Positions 1 through 8,785 of a stretch of DNA of 64,000 nucleotides are shown here, one piece after another. How positions within the stretch are numbered: position 1 is the stretch's first letter; each line of letters starts with the position of its first letter. A program made the position numbers and the translations under genes. Under the pieces are notes generated by a model. That model ran no database searches, was not told the DNA's origin, and worked only from the letters and a program-made list of their open reading frames with translations. The stretch comes from Aneurinibacillus soli (GTDB lineage: Bacteria; Bacillota; Bacilli; Aneurinibacillales; Aneurinibacillaceae): positions 1,505,001 through 1,569,000 of the forward strand of contig NZ_AP017312.1 of the NCBI RefSeq assembly GCF_002355375.1, given 5' to 3'.

Positions 1-707
1 TCTCGGGAACACAGGGGATGATTCTTGTGGCGGGAGCGACTGGAAGCGGTAAAACAACGACGATGTATACGATGCTTCAGGAGTTGAGCCGCGAAGGACG
101 TAATATCGTGTCGCTGGAACAGCCAGTGGAATACCGAATTCCAGGAATCAATCAGGTGCAGATTCATCCGCGTTCGGGTTTGTCGTTTCATGAAGGGTTG
201 CGAGCAGTATTGCGGCAGGACCCGGATGTTATTTTGGTAGGCGAGATTCGGGACAAGCTGACGGCGGAGATTGCGGTCCGTGCTGCACTTACGGGCCACC
301 TGCTCATATCGACTATCCATACAAAAGACGCGGTTAGCACGATTGTTCGTCTGCTTGATATGGGAATTGAACCGTACTTGCTTACATCCGCGCTGGTAGG
401 TGTGATTGCCCAGCGGCTCGTACGTCGACCATGTCCGAGTTGCTACGGCCAGATGCCAGCGTGTTCGTCCTGCCATGGAGGCGGCCTGCGTGGTCGCACG
501 GGGATTTATGAAGTGCTGACAGTAGCAGATGACTTCCATCCATATATTCTTCATCGCTGTTCAGCAGATGAGATGAACCGTTATTTACGAGCGAATGGAT
601 TTGTTTCGTTGTCGGTATCTCTCGAACAAAAAATAGCCGAAAGAGAAGCGGAGCCAGATGCTCCAATATTGTATACGCCGTATGCGTCTGCGAATCAAGT
701 GGTCTGA
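1..707 (+). CDS. comGA: Competence traffic ATPase ComGA (3' part; 5' end outside window)
   Basis: C-terminal half of the GspE/PilB-family ATPase that powers assembly of the competence pseudopilus at the inner face of the membrane. The reading frame is already open at base 3. Visible are the P-loop [10 protein letters not shown], the Walker B/Asp-box region ([12 protein letters not shown]) and the HLLISTIHT stretch typical of secretion ATPases. A tetracysteine zinc module follows (CPSC...CSSC, about 420-470). It is the first gene of a comG operon and overlaps comGB by 50 bases. Identification is firm; only the start is missing. Confidence 0.95.
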   Translation, partial: SGTQGMILVAGATGSGKTTTMYTMLQELSREGRNIVSLEQPVEYRIPGINQVQIHPRSGLSFHEGLRAVLRQDPDVILVGEIRDKLTAEIAVRAALTGHLLISTIHTKDAVSTIVRLLDMGIEPYLLTSALVGVIAQRLVRRPCPSCYGQMPACSSCHGGGLRGRTGIYEVLTVADDFHPYILHRCSADEMNRYLRANGFVSLSVSLEQKIAEREAEPDAPILYTPYASANQVV

Positions 708-1713
708 TGTCCTGCTCTCCCGCCTGTGTGACAGTCTCTCTCATCTGCTAGAAGGTGGAATTCCCCTGCTTGATGCGCTTGATGTAACCACTTCTCATAT
801 GCCAGGCTTGTATAGAGCGCAGCTTCAGGCCGTCAGGAAGGAACTCGAAGCCGGTTATCCGCTATCCTGTGCACTTGAACAGATTCGGCCACCTGCATTT
901 TTTCTCTCGTTGCTTGCTGCAGGAGAAGCGCATGGCGATTATGCCCGTTGCTTCCGATTTGCGGCCATGCATTATCAAAAGCGCTTTGAATGGAAGCAGC
1001 GTCTCAGACAGCTTCTTAGTTATCCACTGCTGTTGCTTGTTCTTTCCTCTTGTAGTCTACTGTTTTTACTTCATACGATTCTACCTCAGATGCTTTCGAT
1101 GTATGCCTCCATGAATCTTCAGCTCCCTGTTTTTACTCGCTTATTTCTTCAGGCTGGTGGGACCGCTCTATCTGTTTTACCCGTTGTTATTATAGTTGTA
1201 TCAGGCATGATAGTTATGTTCCTGTGGGGACGGCATCGTGTACGTCTTGGTTTATTTTTGCTTCGGATTCCTGTTGTGCGGACCTTTTTCCGAATTGCGT
1301 ATACCCAGTATTTTGCACGTCAGGCAGGGCTCTTGTTTCAGGCAGGTGTATCCATTCTTGACATTTGTACGCTGTTTTGTGAGAAAGCTCCGTGGGCTGT
1401 GATGAGGCAGGAGATGCATTTTCTAATAGCTGAATTGCTGAAAGGACAGAGTCTGAGTGATACGATGCGGAACCGTACGTGCTTTACACCGGGTTTGATT
1501 CGCTGTCTCGAGCTTGGAGAACAGAGTGGGCGGATTGATGAATGTCTGCTTGTATATAGTGAACAGCTTGAAAGATATACTCGTCAGAAGATTGAGCAGA
1601 TGTTGCGCTGGATTGAGCCAGGACTTCTGCTTGGGATTGGACTGATTGTATGCGGCGTTGTTTTTTCGTTGTTTTTGCCTGTGCTATATATGATGAGCCA
1701 TATTTCACAGTAA
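658..1713 (+). CDS. comGB: Competence pseudopilus platform protein ComGB
   Basis: Polytopic GspF/PilC-type inner-membrane platform protein of the DNA-uptake pseudopilus. It has two T2SSF repeats: an N-terminal cytoplasmic helical part ([20 protein letters not shown]) followed by a hydrophobic segment near residues 120-140, and a second repeat ([21 protein letters not shown] ... [14 protein letters not shown]) with a final TM near the C-terminus. The start at 658 lies inside comGA and has a CGGAG site just upstream; ATG at 682 is an alternative. Length, 351 aa, is normal. Second gene of the operon, translationally coupled to comGA. Confidence 0.93.
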   Translation: MLQYCIRRMRLRIKWSDVLLSRLCDSLSHLLEGGIPLLDALDVTTSHMPGLYRAQLQAVRKELEAGYPLSCALEQIRPPAFFLSLLAAGEAHGDYARCFRFAAMHYQKRFEWKQRLRQLLSYPLLLLVLSSCSLLFLLHTILPQMLSMYASMNLQLPVFTRLFLQAGGTALSVLPVVIIVVSGMIVMFLWGRHRVRLGLFLLRIPVVRTFFRIAYTQYFARQAGLLFQAGVSILDICTLFCEKAPWAVMRQEMHFLIAELLKGQSLSDTMRNRTCFTPGLIRCLELGEQSGRIDECLLVYSEQLERYTRQKIEQMLRWIEPGLLLGIGLIVCGVVFSLFLPVLYMMSHISQ

Positions 1714-1735
1714 AGGAAGGAGCCGTATAGATCAG

Positions 1736-2098
1736 ATGAATCGTATAAGGAAAGAGAAGCGTAACGAACATGGATTTACCTTAATTGAAATGCTGATTGT
1801 AGTAGCGATTATCGGTGTGTTTTTGTCGCTTGCTCTGCCTGTTTATAAAGATACGGTTGTTAATGCACAAAATCAGAGCTGTGAGTTAAATAAGCGGATG
1901 CTGAAGGTAGCGATGGAAACGTATTATTTGAGCAATGGTAACATATATCCGGCAACAGGCAAAGAGATTGATGAATTGCTGGCTAAGCATTATCTGGAAG
2001 AACGTCCGAGGTGTTCAGGTAAAGGGGCGTATACGTTTACCGTGTCGACAGACGGCAAGTCGGTAGACGTATCCTGTACGGTACATCATGCACCGTAG
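1736..2098 (+). CDS. comGC: Major competence pseudopilin ComGC
   Basis: Major subunit of the transformation pseudopilus. A short basic leader precedes the class III prepilin motif HGFTLIEMLIVVAIIGVFLSLALP, with prepilin peptidase (ComC) cleavage expected after the Gly and Glu at +5 of the mature protein. The ~100-residue mature domain carries two cysteines. A GGAAGGAG site lies 13 bases before the ATG. The 3' end overlaps comGD by 11 bases. Confidence 0.93.
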   Translation: MNRIRKEKRNEHGFTLIEMLIVVAIIGVFLSLALPVYKDTVVNAQNQSCELNKRMLKVAMETYYLSNGNIYPATGKEIDELLAKHYLEERPRCSGKGAYTFTVSTDGKSVDVSCTVHHAP

Positions 2099-2540
2099 CC
2101 TGTCTGAACGGGGATTTACCTTGATTGAAATGTTGATTATAGTGGCGATTCTCACCTGCATGCTTGCCATTACTATGCCGGTTGTCCAGTACAGTGTACA
2201 GCGGATGCAGGAGCGGCAGTATATCGAACAGCTGACCGCAGATCTATACTGGGCAGCAAGCGAGGCGCGTTTTCGCCACAGTACTATTACAGTCGGTTTT
2301 GCGTCGGACTCTTCAGGTTACACGATTCGAACCGCATACGGACAACCGCTTAAAAGTGCGCCATTGCCCGTCGGATTTCGCCTTTACCATAACTTTCAAG
2401 GGCTGATGGTTTATTTTAATGAATTAGGACATATCAGTCGTGCGGGGACGATTCGGCTGATTAATCCGGAAGGGAAGGAACGAAAGGTTGTGTTGTATAT
2501 GGCAAGTGGACGGTTTCAAGTGGATGGGGGGAGTGGATGA
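2088..2540 (+). CDS. comGD: Minor competence pseudopilin ComGD
   Basis: GspH-like minor pseudopilin. Its N-terminus, SERGFTLIEMLIIVAILTCML, is a prepilin peptidase site followed by the hydrophobic polymerisation helix. The remaining ~120 residues form the beta-rich globular domain (SSGYTIRTAYGQPLKSAPLPVGFRLY). It overlaps comGC upstream and comGE downstream by 4 bases (ATGA), so the genes are tightly coupled. Length, 150 aa, is typical. Confidence 0.88.
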   Translation: MHRSLSERGFTLIEMLIIVAILTCMLAITMPVVQYSVQRMQERQYIEQLTADLYWAASEARFRHSTITVGFASDSSGYTIRTAYGQPLKSAPLPVGFRLYHNFQGLMVYFNELGHISRAGTIRLINPEGKERKVVLYMASGRFQVDGGSG

Positions 2541-2920
2541 AGAGTCAGGATGGCTTTTCGTATGTTGAGACGGTTATCAGTATTTTACTGGTGGCTTTAC
2601 TTGTAGGCGTGACGGGGCAGATGACGGCGCTAGCTGTGCAAATTCGACAGAAGCAAGCAGAGGAAACACAAGGATATTTGCTTGCTTATTCTATGGTGGA
2701 GCGATGGAAAATGGATGGAGTTGTCGGGACGTTTCAAAAAGAGGTAGAAGGCTGTCGTTACTACGTAGGGGTACAGAGTGGGCCGCTTACCGAGCGAGTG
2801 GAACAGTGCGAGGTGCTGGTGCAATGGGGAGAATCAGAAGCAGAGCGCAAGCAGGTCCAGGTAAAAGGGAGCCGTTTTTTGGGCAGGGCTCCTGTAAGAG
2901 GAGCCGGGAGTGGGGGATAA
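2537..2920 (+). CDS. comGE: Minor pseudopilin-like protein, ComGE position
   Basis: 127-aa protein whose start overlaps the comGD stop (ATGA). The N-terminus QDGFSYVETVISILLVALLVG has the Gly-Phe and Glu+5 pattern of prepilins but is more divergent than ComGC/ComGD. Position and size match ComGE; the sequence alone would only support 'prepilin-type N-terminal cleavage protein'. Its last ~97 bases overlap the proposed comGF start in another frame. Confidence 0.7.
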   Translation: MKSQDGFSYVETVISILLVALLVGVTGQMTALAVQIRQKQAEETQGYLLAYSMVERWKMDGVVGTFQKEVEGCRYYVGVQSGPLTERVEQCEVLVQWGESEAERKQVQVKGSRFLGRAPVRGAGSGG

Positions 2921-3348
2921 CGCTGTTAGAAAGTCTGATTTCGTCTCTGGTACTTTGCTTATTGGCTGCCGTTGTGCTGGTGATGTATGTGCAGGTGGAT
3001 CGGGAAATGCAGCAGGTGCAAGAGGCGAAGCGGCTGGAAGTAGAAGCTCGTTCTTTCTTCATGTATGTAGAAGAAGAACTTCGCCGCAGTGATCGATTTG
3101 AAACACCGACTCGATATGTGCTCTGTTTTCGGGATGATGCAGGGGGCACGATTATGTACTGGATGACAGGGAATCGTCTATGTCGGCAAGTAAACGGTAC
3201 GGGTTATGTAGTGATGTTGCAATATGTAAGTCGGGTGGAGTTTACTGTATTTCCGAATGGATGCCAGGTGTACATTGAGCTTACCAAAGGCGGTGCATCA
3301 TGGAAGGGGGAAGTGTTCATCGCCAAAAGAGTGGAACTGGCTGCATGA
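2824..3348 (+). CDS. comGF: Minor pseudopilin-like protein, ComGF position
   Basis: The prepilin-like hydrophobic helix WGITLLESLISSLVLCLLAAVVLVMYVQV is clear, followed by a ComGF-type globular region (FFMYVEEELRRSDRF ... GTGYVVMLQYVSRVEFT). Start choice is uncertain: the first in-frame ATG preceded by a plausible site (GAGGTG) is 2824, inside comGE. This gives about 50 residues before the helix, long for a prepilin leader, so a non-ATG start nearer 2890 is possible. The frame is open further upstream without support. Assigned by operon position. Confidence 0.7.
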   Translation: MGRIRSRAQAGPGKREPFFGQGSCKRSREWGITLLESLISSLVLCLLAAVVLVMYVQVDREMQQVQEAKRLEVEARSFFMYVEEELRRSDRFETPTRYVLCFRDDAGGTIMYWMTGNRLCRQVNGTGYVVMLQYVSRVEFTVFPNGCQVYIELTKGGASWKGEVFIAKRVELAA

Positions 3349-3359
3349 GAGGTGGTATA

Positions 3360-3734
3360 ATGCAGAAAAATCAGACGCGTTCCCGTGGGTCGGCTCTGCT
3401 CATTATTATTGTATATACTCATTTGGTGCTGCTGCTCATTTTGCATACAGCCGGGATTTTGTATACGCTTGGTCGGATTGCGGCAAATGATCGCGCACGC
3501 CTGGCGAATAAATATCGAGCAGAAGCTGCTGCATATATGGCAGTGGAATACTTGCTGCGAGAGGCGTCGTTGCCGAATACAAGCTGGTATCAGGTAGACG
3601 GAGAGCGGGTAAAAGTAGATGTGCTCAAGCGAAGCAGCACGTATGTGACGATCGGGGCGATGGCCGATCATGCGAATGTGTGCCTGACGGTAGAGACGCA
3701 AGCGGGACGTATTGTGAAGTGGAGTGAGAGTTGA
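3360..3734 (+). CDS. comGG: ComGG-like minor pseudopilin
   Basis: 124-aa protein. The N-terminus QTRSRGSALLIIIVYTHLVLLLILHTAGILY resembles the PilX/ComGG class, which lacks the canonical Glu+5 cleavage motif. A GAGAGGTGG Shine-Dalgarno site precedes the ATG at 3360. It is the last com gene and its TGA overlaps the aroK ATG (TGATG). Assignment rests on position, size and the N-terminal hydrophobic helix. Confidence 0.7.
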   Translation: MQKNQTRSRGSALLIIIVYTHLVLLLILHTAGILYTLGRIAANDRARLANKYRAEAAAYMAVEYLLREASLPNTSWYQVDGERVKVDVLKRSSTYVTIGAMADHANVCLTVETQAGRIVKWSES

Positions 3735-4258
3735 TGAAACATGTTATTTTGATCGGATTCATGGGGACAGGGAAAACAACGGTAGGAGAGGCGCTTGCTA
3801 GGCAGCTTGGCTGTACGCAGGCAGATCTGGATGACTGCATTGTAGAACAGGCAGGCCGAAGCATCCCGGATTTGTTCGAGACAGAAGGGGAAGCAGGATT
3901 TCGCCTGCGTGAGACGCAGGTGCTGCGCGATATGGTACAGCGTGTAGAACATCAGGTTATTACAACAGGGGGCGGCGTGGTGACGCAGCCGCGAAATATT
4001 GAGATTATGCAGGAGAGCGGAATTGTTGTCGCGCTGTTTGCGCGCCCGGAGACGATTGTCGAGCGCGTAAGCGGGGACGCTAATCGTCCCCTTCTGGCAG
4101 GAGATGTAGAAACGCGTGTGCGGAAGCTGTTGCATGAGCGAGATGGATTGTATGACTTTGCCCCGGTGCGTATACAAACAGATGGAAAAACGGTGCAGGA
4201 AGTAGTAGATGCTATTATCGAACATCCCGCATTTGTAACGGCATGCCTGTGTGATTGA
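3734..4258 (+). CDS. aroK: Shikimate kinase
   Basis: Phosphorylates shikimate to shikimate 3-phosphate (fifth step of the chorismate pathway) with ATP. The P-loop GFMGTGKTTVGEALA lies near the N-terminus. The shikimate-binding DLDD motif (QADLDDCIVEQAGRSIPDLFETEGEAGFR) and the GGGVV glycine motif (ITTGGGVV) follow, then the lid Arg (ANRPLL). The ATG overlaps the comGG stop, with GGAGTGAGAG upstream, so it is read from the comG transcript or a local promoter. At 174 aa it is normal length. Confidence 0.95.
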   Translation: MKHVILIGFMGTGKTTVGEALARQLGCTQADLDDCIVEQAGRSIPDLFETEGEAGFRLRETQVLRDMVQRVEHQVITTGGGVVTQPRNIEIMQESGIVVALFARPETIVERVSGDANRPLLAGDVETRVRKLLHERDGLYDFAPVRIQTDGKTVQEVVDAIIEHPAFVTACLCD

Positions 4259-4315
4259 AACCATGTGCAGATGGACACGCTAGAAACAGAACGAGCGTAT
4301 AGGAGGTAGAGGCGG

Positions 4316-4498
4316 ATGTCTTTCCAGGAATACGTCCGGTATTTAACGCAGCGTTTTGTGACATACGTGGAAACACCCAAGCAGGAGCGCCCCAGACGAG
4401 TGCGGGAGCCGTGGTCATACCGCTGGTTTGGTCTGCTTCCTCTGGCAATCGGCATGCTGTTTCATCGTCGTCCGAAGAGAAGAACCCGGAATTTATAA
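4316..4498 (+). CDS. yqzE: YqzE family small protein
   Basis: 60-aa basic protein MSFQEYVRYLTQRFVTYVETPKQER...WFGLLPLAIGMLFHRR. It matches the YqzE family, which follows comGG in B. subtilis: an N-terminal DYVxYLTQxFVxYxxTP pattern and a C-terminal hydrophobic WFGxLPLAI patch. A strong AGGAGG site lies upstream. Function is unknown in the family; location after comG/aroK is conserved. It ends inside the bidirectional terminator at 4478-4516. Confidence 0.85.
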   Translation: MSFQEYVRYLTQRFVTYVETPKQERPRRVREPWSYRWFGLLPLAIGMLFHRRPKRRTRNL

Positions 4499-4516
4499 CC
4501 CGGGTTCTTTTATTGT
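4478..4516. terminator. Bidirectional terminator, yqzE / yqhG
   Basis: AAGAACCCGG and CCGGGTTCTT arms with a short loop, followed by TTTTATTG on the plus strand. It separates two convergent transcription units. Confidence 0.85.
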
Positions 4517-5322
4517 TTTTTTAGATAAAACAATCCACCGTTGATAAGGGTAACGTCGATGCGCGGTTCATACTGCCAGCGTAGCTCTTCAATCCGTCGC
4601 GCACGGGATGTGGTACGGCCTGCTTCATCTTCATCTGATTCGGATGGTTGCGTATAAAACTGCTCGGCCATCTCAAGTTCAGCTGCAAGTCGTTCTTGTG
4701 CGAGATCCGCCCAGGAGGCATCTTCTGCTCCGATGCGCTCAGACAGGTGCGTTCGAAGGCGTGTCCGGGCTGATTCCAGGCTAAAGATGGGACGCATTGT
4801 ATACGCGTACGCGGGCAAGGCTGGTTGCAGGACGGGTTGCTCCATTCTTACATAAAAGTTTTCCTCGATATGACCATGGATAAGATTAAGACCGAGTGAG
4901 AATAGCAGATCTTTTTTGCGATCGCACACAAAGGAAACTTTGTAGTTGACGCCAAGCCAGGGAACAAGGGCAGTCTGTTGGCCTGATAAATCGGATGAGG
5001 TTTGTTCGTACAGGCGCACGTAACGCCCGTGCCGCTCAGATGAGGCAAAAAATTGTTGCAGCCGGGGCGAACCGAATGCGATGTCTTCTCCTCGTACATC
5101 TGGAGGAGCAGTCTGTCGGTCAAACACGAAGGTCATATTCATCGGCTGGGAAGTAAGTCCAAGTTGCTCCACATACGTCCAATAGAACGGGCGGTTGCCG
5201 AGATCTTTGTCTACTTTGACCGGAAGCTCGACTTGAAAATAGGCAGGATGCCGCTCGACATAATGGGTCTGATGTGCGTCGAAGTAACGTTCAAGAAAGG
5301 TGCGGACTTCCTGCTGATTCAC
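4510..5322 (-). CDS. yqhG: YqhG family protein
   Basis: 270-aa soluble protein of the YqhG family (N-terminus EVRTFLERYFDAHQ ... ELPVKVDKDLGNRPFYWTYVEQLG, the family signature). It contains FVFD, an acidic linker (SESDEDEAGRTTSRARRIEEL) and ends in GGLFYLKKQ. Its start overlaps the stop of the SNF2 helicase gene (ATGA), so the two are co-translated, as in B. subtilis yqhH-yqhG. Biochemical function is unknown. Confidence 0.88.
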   Translation of the reverse strand: MNQQEVRTFLERYFDAHQTHYVERHPAYFQVELPVKVDKDLGNRPFYWTYVEQLGLTSQPMNMTFVFDRQTAPPDVRGEDIAFGSPRLQQFFASSERHGRYVRLYEQTSSDLSGQQTALVPWLGVNYKVSFVCDRKKDLLFSLGLNLIHGHIEENFYVRMEQPVLQPALPAYAYTMRPIFSLESARTRLRTHLSERIGAEDASWADLAQERLAAELEMAEQFYTQPSESDEDEAGRTTSRARRIEELRWQYEPRIDVTLINGGLFYLKKQ

Positions 5323-7040
5323 GGCAGCACCGATCCTTCTAACGTCTGTGGTGTTTTTGGCTGTATTTGTTTGTGCGCAGACCGGATGATTTCGCCCAGG
5401 TTTTCCATCTTAATGCGAACCTCTCCTTCACTTTTGGATGCGAGCAGAATGTTAATAATATTTTGTTCCAGCGATTTTTGCAGATGAAGCCGGTCGATAA
5501 TCGTATCGAGCTCTCCGATGACCATTTCGAACAGATTGATTTTTTCATATAACAGATGCAAAATTTTTTCTTCAATTGTATTGGCCGTAGCGAGATTATA
5601 AATGTATACGTCCCGCTTCTGACCAAGTCGGTGCACGCGCCCAATGCGCTGTTCAACTCGCATCGGATTCCATGGCATGTCATAGTTAATGAGGCGGTTG
5701 CAAAACTGGAGGTTAATCCCTTCGCCGCCTGCTTCAGTCGCGATAAGCACCTGGGCACGCGTCTCAAATAGCTGGCTCATCCAGTCTTTTTTGCTGCGCT
5801 TGAAGCCGCCGCGAAACAGGACAGACGTAATGCCATGTTCGGCAAGCAAGTGCTGCAAATATTCTTGTGTCGCCCGGTATTCAGTAAAAATAATCAACTT
5901 ATCGTCAGACTCACGGATGATATCGACGGCTTTCTGCGCTTTTGTGTGGCGTTCAATTTTTTTGAGCATGTGTACTAGTTCAACAATACGGGCACGTACC
6001 GGAGAGTCTTCCGGTGCCCGGTTATGCATATTGACAAGTGTCATAAAAGCGGCGTCTCGGCTACTGCACACTTCCCGCTGGAGTGTGATGAGCGACAGGG
6101 CGCTGCTTGCCCCTTTCGCAGTCGCATATTGTTCCTGCACGAACTTGGTGACACCGTCATATAGCGCTTGTTCTTCTGCTGATAGTTCAATGGGCACTGT
6201 GATGACATGACGGGTTGTGAATTCTACATTGCTATCGGAGCGCCGATTGCGGACCATGACTTTGCGCAACTCCTGTTTGAGCGTGTCATTGTTTTTAACG
6301 TGCCGTTTGCCATGTGCATAACTTTGTTGGAAATGCACAGCTTGTCCGAGATGACCGGGTTTAAGCAATGTGATCAGGTTATACAGTTCATCGAGAGTAT
6401 TCTGAATGGGCGTAGCGGTCAGAAGCAGGCAGTATTTTTTCGTCAGTTGCTGAATGAACTGATAGTTTTTGGTCTGCTTGTTTTTAAGTTTGTGCGCTTC
6501 ATCAACAATGATCAGGTCATATGGTTGGTTCAGCACGATGTCGCGATGTGGCGGACGCTTGGCAGTGTCGATCGATGCGACGAGAATATCATGGCGTTCC
6601 CACATGTATTCTTTCGTCTGGGCCACCGCAGGAATGGAGAATTTTGTGTTCAACTCCCGCACCCACTGAATAACAAGAGAGGCGGGGACGAGGATGAGTG
6701 CTTTTTTCACGAGGCCGCGCACGATGTATTCTTTCAAGATTAAGCCCGCTTCGATCGTTTTGCCGAGGCCGACTTCATCGGCGAGCAGGGCGCGCCCGTG
6801 CATATCGCGAATAACAGTTTGCGCCGTAGCCAACTGGTGATCGAGCGGTGTGATATGAGGGAGATAGCGCAGGCACTGGAGTTGATCAAAATCTTCGACT
6901 GCATTGGCCCGTGCCGCCTCCCATGCCAGACGAAATAACTCACGGTGATCCCAGGGGCCATCGTCTGTTATGCGTGTCTGCAAGTCTTCAAACCAGTCGT
7001 CCTGGAAGGAAACAGGAATGTGTGTCACGATTATATCCAC
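5319..7040 (-). CDS. yqhH: SNF2-family DEAD/DEAH helicase YqhH
   Basis: 573-aa Swi2/Snf2-type ATPase, likely a DNA translocase or remodeller. Motifs in order: Q-like HQLATAQTVIRDMHGRALLADEVGLGKTIEAG (I), ALILVPASLVIQW (Ia), LIIVDEAHKLKNKQTKNYQF (II), LLLTATPIQN (III), then the helicase-C domain with IIFTEYRATQEYL, VLIATEAGGEGINLQFCNRLINYDMPWNPMRVEQRIGRVHRLGQ (V-VI). Together with yqhG it forms a minus-strand operon facing comG. Cellular role unknown. Confidence 0.93.
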   Translation of the reverse strand: MDIIVTHIPVSFQDDWFEDLQTRITDDGPWDHRELFRLAWEAARANAVEDFDQLQCLRYLPHITPLDHQLATAQTVIRDMHGRALLADEVGLGKTIEAGLILKEYIVRGLVKKALILVPASLVIQWVRELNTKFSIPAVAQTKEYMWERHDILVASIDTAKRPPHRDIVLNQPYDLIIVDEAHKLKNKQTKNYQFIQQLTKKYCLLLTATPIQNTLDELYNLITLLKPGHLGQAVHFQQSYAHGKRHVKNNDTLKQELRKVMVRNRRSDSNVEFTTRHVITVPIELSAEEQALYDGVTKFVQEQYATAKGASSALSLITLQREVCSSRDAAFMTLVNMHNRAPEDSPVRARIVELVHMLKKIERHTKAQKAVDIIRESDDKLIIFTEYRATQEYLQHLLAEHGITSVLFRGGFKRSKKDWMSQLFETRAQVLIATEAGGEGINLQFCNRLINYDMPWNPMRVEQRIGRVHRLGQKRDVYIYNLATANTIEEKILHLLYEKINLFEMVIGELDTIIDRLHLQKSLEQNIINILLASKSEGEVRIKMENLGEIIRSAHKQIQPKTPQTLEGSVLP

Positions 7041-7100
7041 CTTTGGTTTACTAGAGTTGTGACTAGTATGTGCGCTGTCTTAAAAACTATGTAAAAGGCC

Positions 7101-7140
7101 GTAGGGGCAAATAAAAAACGCCAATCCAGCAGATGGGCGT
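7101..7140. terminator. Bidirectional terminator
   Basis: Inverted repeat AAAACGCC...GGGCGTTTT with A/T runs on both sides, downstream (minus strand) of the K+ channel gene and upstream of yqhH. Confidence 0.7.
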
Positions 7141-7145
7141 TTTGA

Positions 7146-7520
7146 TTATTTATAAGGTTTTCGAAGCGGTTGCCGAAAGTGGCGGATAGGAGGAGTAAAC
7201 ACGTAACGGACGACCAGAGCACCAGGCAGAACATAGCCGATCAGCGCTTCTAAAATGGCGACACCGCGTGCCCATCCAAACGGGGAGAGGTCACCATAGC
7301 CGACGGAGAGGAGCGTAATGGCGCTGAAATAAACAGAGCGAGTAATGCGGTCGCTCCACTGCTGCTGGTGGGCAGATGATGCATAATGGTCGAGAATAAA
7401 GCCTAGCTTAGCCCATTCCACTACCCAGTATAGGAGAGCAAAAAACAGTACCAGATTTACATACAGAAAAAACAACGTTAAAAAGTTGTACCAGGTTTTT
7501 TGTTTGAAAATCTGATTCAT
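7146..7520 (-). CDS. Two-TM potassium channel family protein
   Basis: 124-aa Ion_trans_2-type pore module: TM1 (NFLTLFFLYVNLVLFFALLYWVVEW), a pore helix and filter with the selectivity sequence TLLSVGYGD, and TM2 (AILEALIGYVLPGALVVRYVF). There is no cytoplasmic RCK/TrkA-N domain, so it is a minimal channel or would need a partner subunit. AAGGAGTC lies just upstream of the ATG. Single gene bounded by a terminator on its 3' side. Confidence 0.88.
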   Translation of the reverse strand: MNQIFKQKTWYNFLTLFFLYVNLVLFFALLYWVVEWAKLGFILDHYASSAHQQQWSDRITRSVYFSAITLLSVGYGDLSPFGWARGVAILEALIGYVLPGALVVRYVFTPPIRHFRQPLRKPYK

Positions 7521-7596
7521 GGAAAGACTCCTTCATACAAGGGTTACATCCGTGTGAACATGATCTTGTACATATGTATGCCGGAGCCTATGATTT

Positions 7597-8013
7597 TTAT
7601 AATCGACTGCGGTAAAAATGATCGTCCCCGTCTTCTCCGTTGCCTGCTTTGCTAGTGTCAGATGTTGTAATGGTTTCCTTTGCCTGCTGAATTTCTTGTT
7701 GAAGTTCGTTTATGCAATTTATGCAGTATGCTCCCGTAGTAATGGCTGCGCCGCAGTTTCTGCAGCCATACATCATGCTCGGGTAGCGGGCAACATCAAA
7801 ATATTTTTCCTTAATTAAGTATTCTATATACGTAATAGAAATCTCAAGTTCTTTCGCAATATGAGCAATGGGGGTATTTCGTCGCTCTCTTGGTTTTAAG
7901 TATTCGCGGATTCGCTTAACGGTATCGAGCTCTTTACGCGCGCAATCCGGGCATATTGGTTTGGAAATTTTCATATAGATTTTTCCACAGACGGTGCAGT
8001 TGGAAGGTATCAT
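7597..8013 (-). CDS. YvyF-like flagellar-operon zinc-ribbon protein
   Basis: Protein of 138 aa starting MIPSNCTVCGKIYMKISKPICPDC; the start at 8013 is set by AAAGGAGTG upstream. It has an N-terminal zinc ribbon (CxxC ... CxxC), a central helix-turn-helix-like part (TPIAHIAKELEISITYIEYLIKEKYF) and a second ribbon (CRNCGAAITTGAYCINC). This architecture matches TIGR03826/YvyF-type proteins, usually found beside flgM in flagellar operons. Here it stands alone, away from flagellar genes. Function not established. Confidence 0.75.
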   Translation of the reverse strand: MIPSNCTVCGKIYMKISKPICPDCARKELDTVKRIREYLKPRERRNTPIAHIAKELEISITYIEYLIKEKYFDVARYPSMMYGCRNCGAAITTGAYCINCINELQQEIQQAKETITTSDTSKAGNGEDGDDHFYRSRL

Positions 8014-8291
8014 AGAGGCACTCCTTTCTTTAACGTACAATAAAAAACATCTTTACTTCTATAATAAGATGTTTTGGTCTGTTCCTCCTGTGTTTTCTTG
8101 TCTTTTTTAACAAAATGAGAAATTAGAACCTCCTTTGAAGCGTTGTTTTTGTATGAACTAGTCTTAAAATACTACTTGATTAGAAAGGAGATACAGTTTA
8201 ACGTAAAAGATATTGAATAAATAAAAAGGCAGTGAAATAATAGTAGAGAAGAGAAACAATTCCATACGGTACCAGGAGGAGAGTGTAGAGA

Positions 8292-8474
8292 ATGGATAAG
8301 AAGCCAGTAGTCTGTCACATGGATGAGAAAGGGAATATCCTACTTCCGGCGGAGTTTCAAGATGTTCTTGGTTATGGAGTCATTGAATTTGTCATTGAAA
8401 ATGATTGTATTGTACTAACGAAAGCAGAGCCGATCTATACGGGCACTTTGGATGTAAAGCGAAATCGGAAGTAA
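8292..8474 (+). CDS. AbrB/SpoVT-like N-terminal domain mini-protein
   Basis: 60-aa protein with a swapped-hairpin AbrB-like fold pattern: KPVVCHMDEKGNILLPAEFQDVLGYGVIEFVIENDCIVLTKAEP. AGGAGGAGAG lies ~12 bases upstream of the ATG. There is no partner toxin gene next to it, so it is more likely a small transition-state-type regulator than an antitoxin. It sits immediately upstream of the gcv riboswitch but is not part of that transcript's ORFs. Confidence 0.72.
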   Translation: MDKKPVVCHMDEKGNILLPAEFQDVLGYGVIEFVIENDCIVLTKAEPIYTGTLDVKRNRK

Positions 8475-8534
8475 TACATAGATAAAACACTTTTATTTTT
8501 CTGAATTTTTAGTATGATAAAATATAGATTCTAC

Positions 8535-8731
8535 ATATTGGCGGATGAGCGCAGAGGGAGAGAACGCGTGGTAGCACGTGTCGCCGAAGGAGCAAGGATG
8601 ACCTTACAATCTCTCAGGCAAAAGGACCTCTGCAGGACGCGGCTCTGGAGAGAGTCTGCATAAGGCAGGCCACCAAAGGGGAAACTGGCTTCTATAGGCG
8701 CTGGGTAACTCTCAGGTACAAGGGACAGAGA
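8535..8731 (+). ncRNA. Tandem glycine riboswitch (two aptamers)
   Basis: Leader of gcvT. Aptamer 1 shows GAGGGAGAG ... CGCCGAAGGAGCAAGG ... AATCTCTCAGGCAAAAGGAC; aptamer 2 shows CTGGAGAGA ... CCACCAAAGGGGAAA ... AACTCTCAGGTACAAGGGAC. These are the conserved glycine-riboswitch cores. The 3' part of aptamer 2 overlaps the 5' arm of the downstream terminator, fitting the known glycine-ON transcriptional control of gcv operons. An AT-rich -10-like TATGAT lies at 8513. Confidence 0.97.
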
Positions 8732-8764
8732 TGGGGAAAATTCCCTATCTCTGTCCTTTTTTAT
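8723..8764 (+). terminator. Riboswitch-controlled intrinsic terminator
   Basis: Perfect arms GGACAGAGAT and ATCTCTGTCC separated by a GGGGAAAATTCCC-type inner stem, then TTTTTTA. Its 5' arm is shared with the end of glycine aptamer 2, so ligand binding would block it. Confidence 0.93.
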
Positions 8765-8785
8765 ATAAAACATGGAGGTGGAAAC

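Noticed and set aside
5053-6743. Plus-strand frames over yqhG/yqhH
   Set aside because: Antisense to two convincingly assigned genes; no start signals.
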